Source: CAIWHR01 sp963713275
GTDB lineage: Bacteria > Pseudomonadota > Gammaproteobacteria > Burkholderiales > Casimicrobiaceae
Reading direction: 5' to 3'
Assembly: GCA_963713275.1 (NCBI GenBank)
Contig: CAVQLG010000015.1
Span: 1 to 64,000, forward strand
DNA: 64,000 bases
Shown here: in pieces, positions 1 through 7,513 of the stretch
How positions within the stretch are numbered: position 1 is the first letter of the stretch
Layout of the letters: every line of letters begins with the position of its first letter
The notes under the pieces: model-generated
The model's input: the letters and a program-made list of their open reading frames with translations, nothing else
Told to the model about the DNA's origin: nothing
The model's database searches: none
Translations under genes and position numbers: made by a program

Positions 1-199
1 GCCCTTGGCGCGCTGGATCTGCTCGCCGAAGGCGGAGACCCCCGCCTTGACCTCGGCCAGGCCGGCGGCGGCCTTGTCGCCGGCGGTCTTGGCGCTGGTC
101 GCGCAGTTCACCGAGGCTCGTCTCGGCCGAAGTGAGGGCGCGTTGGAGCCCCGCGTCGGCACCGTCGAGCGCGACGAGGATGGAGATGCGCTGGGCCAT
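1..199 (-). CDS. Phage tail tape-measure-like protein, N-terminus (partial, frame-broken)
   Basis: The gene leaves the window at the left edge, so only the first ~66 codons are visible, from the ATG at 199. The N-terminus (MAQRISILVALDGADAGLQ) followed by an Ala/Ser/Glu-rich helical stretch resembles tape-measure proteins of lambda-type siphophages, and the place after the tail tube and tail chaperone genes fits. The frame is lost at about 103-108: after SLGEL the sense reading continues one base out as ATSAKTAGDKAAAG. Another minor tail protein cannot be excluded, because the body lies outside the window. Confidence 0.5.
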   Translation of the reverse strand, partial: MAQRISILVALDGADAGLQRALTSAETSLGELRDQRQDRRRQGRRRPGRGQGGGLRLRRADPARQG

Positions 200-202
200 G
201 GT

Positions 203-848
203 TCAGTCCAGGGTGCGGAGCTGCCGCTCCACCGCCGCCGCCAGCCGCGGCACCCGGCCCACCACCAGCCGGGCGATGTCGAGCCGCTTCTTGAGCGTCA
301 CCCTGGGCACCAGCACCGCGATCGGGATGTCGGCACCGCGCTTGAGGCGCTTGATGCCCTCCGCCTTGCGGTAGCGGCGCTTGAAGCCGCGCAGAGGCTG
401 GTCGTGCTCCTTGATGTTCTCCGCCATCAGCACCACGTGGCCCTTGGCGTTCTTGACGAAGTAGGCGTTGCCGCCGCGCATGCAGCTCCGCCACCTGCGC
501 CTTGAACGCTTTGCGCCCCACCCGGCCGTGCAGCGGGATCAGCATCTTCCCGCTGATGGTGCCACCGGTCTCGTGCATGCCCGCCCACGGAATGCGCGAG
601 CCGACGTAGAGCGCCGGCAGGCGCCTCGGATCCCGGGTCAGCACCTTGGCGGTGAAGCCCTTGAGGAACGACTTCTTGACCACCCGCAACTGCCCGGCGA
701 CGTGGCTGCGCACCTCCTGTCGGATCTCGTTGGCCTCGCTGGCCAGCGCCCGCGCCACCACCTGCCGCACCTGCTCCCGGAACTCGCCGCCCCAGCGGCG
801 CAGTTGCGCCTGGGCGGCCGCGCTATCGAGACGAATGCGGATCTTCAT
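203..848 (-). CDS. Phage minor tail protein, DUF6441-like (one frame break)
   Basis: About 214 residues when repaired. The N-terminal half (MKIRIRLDSAAAQAQLRRWG, then a patch ending in WAGMHETGG) and the C-terminal half (GGNAYFVKNAKGHVVLMAE to the TGA at 203) lie in different frames joined near 478-482, where one extra base follows CTG. The basic, helical N-terminus and the 'HETGG' turn are typical of small structural proteins placed next to the tail chaperone; DUF6441 is my best family guess. The start ATG (848) overlaps the stop of the preceding gene as ATGA, so the two were translationally coupled. Confidence 0.45.
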
Positions 849-1469
849 GCGCAGACGGCACGCTGGGCGTGATCGGTCAGGCGGTCGAGGGTCTGGTCGA
901 GCTGCCGCGCGTCACCGCGGGTGCCGATGGCCACCAGCGACAAGAGCCGCGCATCGCGCGCCGCCTCCTCCCGGCCGATGGCAGCAGTGAACCCGCGCAC
1001 CTGGGCCAGGGTGTAGTCGAGGAGGTCGGGGAAGCGATGGCCGTGCGCGATCAGCCGCTGGACGGGGTCGAACCAGGCACCGGCGTGCGGCCGGCCGCGG
1101 CAGCGTCGGCGCCAATGCCTGCGCCCGGGCGAACAGCGTTTCGAGCTGCGGCAGCACCGCCCGGGTAAAAAAATCGGCGTTGACCTCGATCACCTTCGCC
1201 GCCAGCCGGATCGCGTCGTCGGCCCCGAGCTCGTCGACCCAGGTGCGCGGCTTGCCCACCGCGATGGCGATCGCCGAGAGCAGATCGTGGCCGCGCTCCC
1301 CGAAGAGCTGCAGCCAGTCGATCTCCGGGGCGGAGAGTTGCTGCACCACCGGGCCGATGGCGCGCAGGAAGGCCGGCATCTGCCCGACCTTCAGCGGCTT
1401 GAGGGCGAGCACCTCGCCGGCGATGGTCAGTTCGACCGGCTGCGGGATCAGGGTGTCCAGTTCCGTCAT
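845..1469 (-). CDS. Phage tail assembly chaperone-like protein (frame-broken)
   Basis: The ATG at 1469 has a good GGAGG ribosome site. The first ~120 residues (ELDTLIPQPVELTIAGEVL and KPLKVGQMPAFLRAIGPV) look like small tail assembly proteins that sit between tail tube and tape measure. The sense frame then jumps near 1100 to HAGAWFDPVQRLIAHGHRF and LLDYTLAQVRGFTAAIGREE, ending at 845. Such genes often make a long form by programmed frameshifting, and an in-phase T-TTT-TTT heptamer lies at 1167-1173. However, the clearly coding downstream frame is not the -1 frame, so a one-base insertion near 1100 is simpler. Two separate genes remain possible. Confidence 0.5.
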
Positions 1470-1480
1470 CACGCCCTCCG

Positions 1481-2259
1481 TCAAAGCTGGTCACGATGCG
1501 ACCGAACTGGCCGAGCAGCGCATCGATCGGCTTGGTGGCGTCCGCCAGCAATGCGCCTTCCAGCTCGAACTTGTTGTAGTCGTCGGAGATGAAGGAGATC
1601 TCCTTCAGCGGATCGAAGGCCACCCGGTAGAGCTCGACCAGCACCTTGGCGTTGCCCTGCGCGGTGTTGAGCCCTTCCAGGCGCAGGTACCGCTCCGGCA
1701 GCGCCTGGGTGAAGATGCCGATGTCGGTGACGGCGCCGTAGCGTGTAGCTGGCGTTGAACGGCGCCACGTAGGCCACCGGCGGCTCGTCGCCGTCGTCGA
1801 GGCGCAGCCACTGCACGGCGCCGAAGTCGAGGTCGGCGGTGTAGTCGACGCCCGGCGACCAGCGTCACCGGCGGGGTACTGCCGTCCTTGACCACCAGGC
1901 TGGAGACTTTGGGGTGGGCGAGGAAGTAGCGATCGCCGACGACCGGCGTGGCGCCGCCGACCGGTTCGCCGGTCACCGTGCCGCCGCTGCCGGTGACGTG
2001 GTTGCCGTACAGGGCCAGCGCCAGGTTCTCCTTGGTGAACTCCTCGATGGTGAGGGTCACCGTGGCCGACTTCTGCTTCACCATCCGGTGATCCAGCGTG
2101 CGCTGGCCGGTCTGGCTCTCGTAGTGCTCGAGCACGTCGGTCTTGAGCGCGAGCTTCAACTCGGCGACGTTGCCGGGCGAGCGGACTTCGATCGGGCAGG
2201 CCCGCGGCATCACGCTGGCCGAGATAGACGCGGCCCTGAAACGAGGCATAGGTACTCAT
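1481..2259 (-). CDS. Phage major tail (tube) protein, frame-broken
   Basis: A roughly 250-residue tail tube protein when repaired. Pieces in order: MSTYASFQGRVYLG from the ATG at 2259; PIEVRSPGNVAELKLALKTD with TGQRTLDHRMVKQKSATVTL and VVGDRYFLAHPKVSSLVVKDG in a second frame; VDYTADLDFGAVQW in a third; and YGAVTDIGIFTQALPERYL to FGRIVTSF near 1481. Three or more single-base breaks (near 2215, 1865 and 1745) separate them. The beta-rich middle, the dyad of Val/Thr strands and the place between tail terminator and chaperone genes support a tube protein. As written it cannot be translated into a working product. Confidence 0.6.
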
Positions 2260-2301
2260 CGGGGATTTCCTTGCAGGGAAGAACTTGGCTTCGGGGAACG
2301 C

Positions 2302-2749
2302 TCAGCCCGGCGCCGCGAGATCGCGGGCGAGCGTGCGGTAGGTGATGCGGTAGCGGGCGGGAAGGGCAGCGGCCACCGCATCGGCGTCCTCCACCTCCCA
2401 CTCGACTCGAGCTCGCGGATGCCGAGCGCCAGCCCGCCGAGATTGCCGTCGGCCAGCAGCGCCGCGTGGGCGGCGGTCAAGAGGCCATCGGCGGCAGTCT
2501 CCGGCCACCACCGGCGGCACCGCCCGGGCCAGCGCGACCAGGCGGACGACCAGTTCCCGGGTGACCCGGTCGTTCGCCCGCTCGACGATCGCTTCGGCCT
2601 CCGGGAACAGCACCAGCGCCGGACACTGCTCGCGGGTCAGGGCCACCGTCGGCGAGCGGTGCAGCGTGGCGCCGAGCGCCGTCGGCGACGGGGCGCAGGC
2701 GGCCAGCAGCGCCTGCAGGATCTGCTCGCGCAGGGAAGTAGCCCGGCAT
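2302..2749 (-). CDS. Putative phage tail terminator (frame-broken)
   Basis: About 148 residues when repaired. It begins MPGYF at 2749, then after a one-base slip reads LREQILQALLAACAPSPTAL and CPALVLFPEAEAIVERANDR, continues in another frame as TAAHAALLADGNLGGLALGI, and ends VEDADAVAAALPARYRITY to the TGA at 2302. The small alpha/beta form, the 'PARYRITYRT' C-terminus common in gpU-like or DUF-type tail terminators, and the position between head-tail joining and tail tube genes support the call. The exact family is not certain. Confidence 0.45.
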
Positions 2750-2750
2750 G

Positions 2751-3054
2751 CTACAGCCGGCTCAGCGTGGCCTGGCGTTCGGAGCCATCGCCCACCGCCC
2801 GCACCTCGCGCACCTGGTAGCGCACGCCGTCGATCTCGACCGCATCGCCAGCGGCGAGGCCGGCGAACACCCGGGCCGGGAAGGTGATGACCGTCTGCGT
2901 CGACAGGGCGAGCTCACCCAGCACCGACTCGTCCGGCGCGCGCAGCCCGACCAGGTCGGACACCGGCGGCCGGCCGTCCGCAGGATGCCAGGTGCACTGC
3001 TGCAGGAAGCCGGCATGCGCCGCCGCGGCATAGAGGACGTCGATGCAGCGCCAT
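2751..3054 (-). CDS. Phage head-tail joining protein, gpFII-like (frame-broken start)
   Basis: About 100 residues. The ATG at 3054 overlaps the capsid gene stop; after MALH a one-base slip leads to DVLYAAAAHAGFLQQ, then VSDLVGLRAPDESVLGELAL and FAGLAAGDAVEIDGVRYQVR, ending LSRL at 2751. An N-terminal helix followed by a small beta barrel with 'L-x-x-GD-x-(V/I)-x-(I/V)-x-G-x-x-Y-x-V' matches the FII/head-closure fold known from lambda. Placement immediately after the major capsid gene agrees. The assignment is by pattern only. Confidence 0.5.
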
Positions 3055-4075
3055 CAGCTGGCGGTGAGCCGCACCAGCAGCGCCGGCCGGTGGCAGATCG
3101 GCAGCGGGTTGGATTGGGTGTGCAGATCCGTGCCCCGGTCGAACTTGCGCGGCTCCTGCTTGGCGTAGAGCGGCTGGCCCAGGGTGTTGACCGTCTCGTT
3201 GAAGTCCGCCGGGGCGAAGTAGGTGGCGAAGGTGTCGATGGTGCCCAGCGGGAAGGCATGGGCCTCGCCCTCGGCGATGAAGCGCTGGCTGGTGTAGCCG
3301 CCGTTGCCGTCGCTGGTGCTCGCCTCGCCGGCGTACTCCTCGAAGGTCACCCCGGCGAAGGGGAAGCCCGCGCGCATGTCCGAGCGCAGTGCCTGCCCGT
3401 CCTGCCACAGCTGATAGGCCGCCTTGACGCTGGGGTGATTGACCAGGGCGGAGAAGAACTCCGGCGACACCAGCACCTGGATGGTGCTCATCCGCTCCCC
3501 GGCCAGGTTCTTGGTGAGATAGCGCTTGAGCTCCAGGCACTTGTCGAGCACGCTGGTGGTGTCGACGTTGAGCTTGAAGTTGATCGTCTTCGGCGTGATC
3601 TTGAACTCGGTGTACAGGTTGACGAGTTCGGAACCGTCGGCGTCGCTGACGATGCCCTTGAGCGCCCCCATGCGCAGGTACTCCAGCGTGGCCGCGTGCT
3701 TGGCGCGCATGTGTCCAGGTGCTCGGCCAGCACCGCGGCGATCGAGGCGAACTCGCTCTCGGTGCCGAAGGCGCGCAGGCCCTGCACTTCCTCCGGCAGC
3801 ACCACGTCGTCGTGCGGGATGTGCGGGATGACGAAGCTGCGCAGGGTGCGCTTGCCGCGGATGCCCACCGTGCCGGGCGAGCCGACCGGGCGGCTGGGCA
3901 GCAGCGTCAGCACCCCGGCCTTCTCCTCGACCACCACGGTGCGGGTGCGCACCGGCCGGGGATTGAACAGGCCCAGTTCTTCCAGCCGGCCGTAGCGGTT
4001 GGGCAGCAGGTTGATGGCCGCGGTGAGCGAGGCCATGCCGAAGGCGGGATTGGCGAACGGGTTGTTGAGGGGCAT
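3054..4075 (-). CDS. Phage major capsid protein, lambda gpE family (one frame break)
   Basis: About 340 residues, the length of lambda gpE. Start ATG at 4075 (MPLNNPFANPAFGMASLTAA), with the gpE-type N-terminal features: NRYGRLEELGLFNPRPVRT, then VVVEEKAGVLTLLPSRPVG and 'GKRTLRSFVIPHIPHDD'. Reading is lost near 3710 at AEHLDT and resumes as MRAKHAATLEYLRMGALKG, VLVSPEFFSALVNHPSVKAA and FAPADFNETVNTLGQPLYAK. It forms the procapsid shell, and sits directly downstream of the decoration protein gene as in lambda-type phages. One indel separates the two halves. Confidence 0.8.
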
Positions 4076-4086
4076 GGGCTGCTCCG

Positions 4087-4464
4087 TTACACGCCGTGGC
4101 GCACGAGCACGCCCAGGGCTTTGAGTTGCAGGATGGCGGTGGCCTTCTCGCCGGCGGTGATGCCGGTCGGCCAGGTCAGGGCGTGATCGGCGACGATGGC
4201 GTGGCGGGCGACGATCAGGCCGTCGTTGCGTTCGGCCAGCGCCGCGTCGCAGGGCTGGAGCAGGACGCCGGCGGCGAGCTGGCTGCCATCGGTCGCGGAG
4301 GGGTCGAGCGGCTTGACCTTGCCGCTGGCGGTGACGATGCCGACCACCGCGCCCAGCGGCAGGTTGTGGCCGGCGACCACGGTGACGCGCTCGCGCGAGT
4401 ACAGGTGCGACGCCTCGTACTTGAGGAGATCGCCCAGATTGAGGGCTTCCTTGAATTCGGGCAT
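4087..4464 (-). CDS. Phage head decoration protein, gpD-like
   Basis: An intact 125-residue protein, MPEFKEALNLGDLLKYEASH to LQLKALGVLVRHGV. The beta-tulip core is visible as SRERVTVVAGHNLPLGAVVG, then VKPLDPSATDGSQLAAGVLL and the 'ALTWPTG' turn. These are hallmarks of the lambda gpD/HDPD family (PF02924), which binds the expanded capsid at three-fold sites to stabilise the packaged head. It lies between the protease/scaffold region and the major capsid gene, the lambda order C-Nu3-D-E. This is one of the few morphogenesis genes here without a frame break. Confidence 0.8.
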   Translation of the reverse strand: MPEFKEALNLGDLLKYEASHLYSRERVTVVAGHNLPLGAVVGIVTASGKVKPLDPSATDGSQLAAGVLLQPCDAALAERNDGLIVARHAIVADHALTWPTGITAGEKATAILQLKALGVLVRHGV

Positions 4465-4476
4465 GGGGGTCTCCGG

Positions 4477-4902
4477 TCAGGGCTTGGGGGTGACGTAGTG
4501 CGCGGCGAGGCGTTGCTTGACCGCCTGCAGCAGGGGGTTGTCGGGCGAAGCGGGATCGGTCCGCGCGGCGGCGTTGGGATCGATGCGGCTGGCGATCTCC
4601 GGCGAGGCCTCGGCCTGCGCCGCCAGCAGTTGCCGGCGCACCTCCGCCGGGGTCGCCGCCGCGGCCAGGAAGCCCGCGATCAGATCGCTGCGCCCCGCCA
4701 ACTGGCAGGTCTCGGCGATCGTTACCGCATCGACGATCGGCATCGGGATCGCCGGCTCCACCGGGGGCGGCGCTGCCGATGCGGCACCGGAGGTCAGCAG
4801 GCGGGATGGACGCGGCCGGCGGGGTCGGCGGGTACTGCCGCCGCAACGGGGCCGACGCGGCGCCACCGGCGGCGGCAGACAGCTGGGTGGTGCTTCATTC
4901 AT
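4477..4902 (-). CDS. Capsid scaffold-like / protease C-terminal domain
   Basis: A reading frame from the ATG at 4902 (MNEAPPSCLPPPV), preceded by AGGAG, to the stop at 4477 (AAHYVTPKP). The N-terminal third is Pro/Ala/Arg-rich and may be partly out of frame. The rest (MPIVDAVTIAETCQLAGRSD, FLAAAATPAEVRRQLLAAQA) is a small helical domain that normally follows the S49 protease domain in lambda-type phages and is also made separately as scaffold (Nu3-like). Whether it is an independent gene or the detached end of the protease is not decidable from this sequence. Confidence 0.5.
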   Translation of the reverse strand: MNEAPPSCLPPPVAPRRPRCGGSTRRPRRPRPSRLLTSGAASAAPPPVEPAIPMPIVDAVTIAETCQLAGRSDLIAGFLAAAATPAEVRRQLLAAQAEASPEIASRIDPNAAARTDPASPDNPLLQAVKQRLAAHYVTPKP

Positions 4903-5818
4903 AGGCTGCTCCTGGAGTGAGATGGAACGGACGATTCCGCCGCCGACGCGAACGGCCAGCGCCGGGGCTGGGGTAACGCAGGCGAATGCAGTTCGGCCAG
5001 CGCTTCGTCGCAGCTGCCGACCGCATCGGCGAGGCCCGCGCTGACCGCATCCGGGCCGAAGAACAGGCCCGCTTCGGTCGCGCGCACGGCTGCGGGAGCG
5101 AGCCCGCGGTGCTGCGGCAACGCTGTTGACGAAGAGCTCGTAGATCCGGTCGACCTCGGCCTGCAGCACGGCGTGGGCAGCAGCGGTCAGCGGCGCATGC
5201 GGATCGAGGTCGTTCTTGCGCGCGCCGGCGAACACCGGGGTGTAGGCGAGGCCGGCGCGGGCGTCCTGCGCCGACTGGTCGACGTGCAGGGCGATGACGC
5301 CGATCGAGCCCACACCGCCGGTGCGCGACACGAACAGGCGCGAAGCGCCCGCCGCCAGCGCATAGGCGGCGGAGAAGGCGAGATCGTTGGCCACCGCCCA
5401 CACCGGCTTCACCTGCGCCGCGGCACGAATGCGCTCGGCCAGGTCGAACACCCCGCCGGCCTCGCCGCCCGGACTGTCGAGGTCGAGCAGGATGGCGCGG
5501 ACCGCCGGATTCGCCAGCGCGGCGTCGAGCTCGGCGCCGATCGTGGCGTAGCTCATGAGGCCCGACTCAGCTTCGAGCCCGACGGTGCGCCGCACCAGCG
5601 TGCCGTGGATCGGCAGCACGGCGATGCCCGGCCGGTGCGGAACTTGCTGCACCGGGGAGGACGAGTGCGGTCGGAGCAGACCCGACTTCCGGCCAGTGGG
5701 CCGGAGGTTCGAGGCCGAGGCGCGACCCCAGCACGGCCAGGATCAGGTCGAGCTTGGGCCGGGCGAGCAGCAGCGGCACGCCGAAGAGGCGCGCCGCCAG
5801 GTGCGGCAGCAAGGTCAT
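4899..5818 (-). CDS. S49-family capsid maturation protease (frame-broken)
   Basis: A prohead protease of the SppA/lambda gpC class. It starts MTLLPHLAARLFGVPLLLAR at 5818, overlapping the portal stop (ATGA). After a slip near 5690 it reads IAVLPIHGTLVRRTVGLEAE and ILLDLDSPGGEAGGVFDLAE. The motif LAFSAAYALAAGASRLFV carries the serine nucleophile; GGVGSIGV and FAGARKNDLDP carry the expected catalytic lysine. Another one-base insertion near 5113 precedes RGLAPAAVRATEAGLFFGPD and GLADAVGSCDEALAEL. Role: cleavage of scaffold and portal during head maturation. As written the product would be truncated. Confidence 0.75.
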
Positions 5819-7307
5819 GTGGTTCCTTCAGGAACAGGCAGCCCGGGCGGCGTCGCACTGCCGCCGTCCTTGCTGGTGCGCCGCGGATCGGAATCGAACA
5901 CCAGCCCGAGGCTGTCGGCCCGGGCGTTGTCGGCGGCCATCTCGCGCTCGACGTCCTCGGCGTCGTAGCCGAAGGCGGAGATCGCCTCCGAGCGACTCAT
6001 GAGCCCGGCGCGGATCGCGGTCAGCATGGCCTTGAACTCCTTCTCCGGGTCGACCCACTGCCAGCCCTGCGGAATCCACTTCGCCTGCAGGTACTGCCGC
6101 CGCCTGGCGGGACCGCCGCGGGCAAAGCCGGGGCCTCCAGCGCTCCGGCCAGCACTGCCTGCCGCAGCCACGCCGCCCACACCGGCCGGCACAGCTGGTG
6201 CACCAGCACGCTGTGCTGGACCATCTCGCAGCGGCGGCGGAACTCGAGCAGCCCCGCCCGGATCGACGAGTAGTTGACGCCGGTGAGGTCGCCGGTCAGC
6301 TGCTCGTAGGTGACGCCGATGGCGGCGGCCACCGCGCGGAACTGGGTGCGCAGGAACTCGCCGTAGGAGCCGCCGACATCGGCCGGGTCGGAGAACTTGA
6401 TGTCCTCGCCCGGCGCCAGCAGTTGCAGCGTGCCCGGCTCCAGGCCCGCCAGGGCCACACCATCGGCGTCGGCAGCACCCTCGCCGAGCAGGCTGTCCTC
6501 CGGGGATTGCCGGGTGACGAAGCCGGCGAACATCGCCGCGGTCTTCTTGCGCACCAGTTCCGCGTCGTCGTACTGGTCGAGTTCGTTGAGCTTGACCAGC
6601 GCCCGGGACAGCCACGGCTCGCCGCGGATCTGCCCGGGGCGCAGCACCCGGTACAGGTGAATGACCTCCGCCGCGGGAATCCTGACCGTCTCCAGGCCAC
6701 CCTGGCCCGACATCGGCGCCAGCCGCCCGTCCTCCGGGTGCGCGCGGTACAGGTGGTACGCCACCCGCCGGCCGAGCGCGTCGAACTCGATCCCGGCCCG
6801 CACCACGTTGCCCGAAGGCAACTCGGTGTTGAGGTTGAGCGGCAGGTGCTCCGGCTCCAGCAGCTGCAACTGCAGCGGCACCGTGAGGCCATCCTCGGCC
6901 CGCCGCGGGCGCAGCCGGATCAGGCACTCGCCGCCTTCCAGCAAGGCGCGGCAGGCCAGCGCCTGCAGGCCGTAGAAGTCGGTCTGCCCGGCCGCGTCGG
7001 CCTCTTCCGTCCAGTCGCGCCACAGCGCCTGCACCGCGGTCTTGAACCGCTCGTCCGGACAGAGGCTCTGCGGCTTGATGCCGGTGCCGACCGCATTGGC
7101 GACGAACGCTTCGATCCCCGCCTGCGCCCAGGCATTGCGGCGGACCAGGTCGCGGCTCTTGGTCCGCAAGTCGGCGTTGGTCGCCAGCAGCGCCGCCATC
7201 GCCCCCGGATTGCCCGGCATCCAGGCCAAGGCGCGGCGACCCCGGCCGGCCGCTTCATGCACCGGCGGCGCCCCGAACAGGGCGCGCAGCTTGCTGTACC
7301 AGGTCAT
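5815..7307 (-). CDS. Phage portal protein, lambda gpB family (one frame break)
   Basis: About 495 residues when repaired. Start ATG at 7307 (MTWYSKLRALFGAPPVHEAA) overlaps the gpW stop. Family signatures: LVRRNAWAQAGIEAFVANAV, GTGIKPQSL, WTEEADAAGQTDFYGLQALA, VYHLYR-like VAYHLYRAHPEDG and TYEQLTGDLTGVNYSSIRAG. The frame is lost near 6100 and resumes as QAKWIPQGWQWVDPEKEFKA and GLMSRSEAISAFGYDAEDVE. It forms the dodecameric DNA entry ring at one capsid vertex and docks the terminase. The end overlaps the protease start by four bases. Confidence 0.85.
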
Positions 7308-7513
7308 CAGAACCCCTTGCTGGTGGTGATGCGGACCTGCCGGGTGGGCCGGCTGCCGGCCGCGCGGGCGAGCTCGGCCTCGACCGTGCGCATGGCCGCG
7401 AGCAGCTCCTCGACCGAGCGGTACTCGACCGTCTTGTCGCCGAAGCTCACCCGGCGCTCGCCGGTGACCAGGGCCCGGCGCAGCGCTTCCAGTTGCTCGG
7501 TGCTGTAGCTCAT
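7307..7513 (-). CDS. Head-tail joining protein gpW
   Basis: An intact 68-residue protein, MSYSTEQLEALRRALVTGER to QVRITTSKGF. 'L-x-x-L-x-x-A-x-x-x-G-x-x-x-V-x-(F/Y)' and EYRSVEELLAAM are diagnostic for lambda gpW (PF02831), which plugs the portal after packaging. Its ATG at 7513 overlaps the terminase stop at 7510, and its TGA shares a base with the portal ATG (TGATG), so the three genes are translationally coupled. Confidence 0.85.
   Translation of the reverse strand: MSYSTEQLEALRRALVTGERRVSFGDKTVEYRSVEELLAAMRTVEAELARAAGSRPTRQVRITTSKGF

Noticed and set aside
1051..2259. A single 402-residue protein on the minus strand
   Set aside because: Only its two ends and a middle part are protein-like; the rest is Arg-rich out-of-frame reading. 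It is an artefact of several slips in the tail tube gene.
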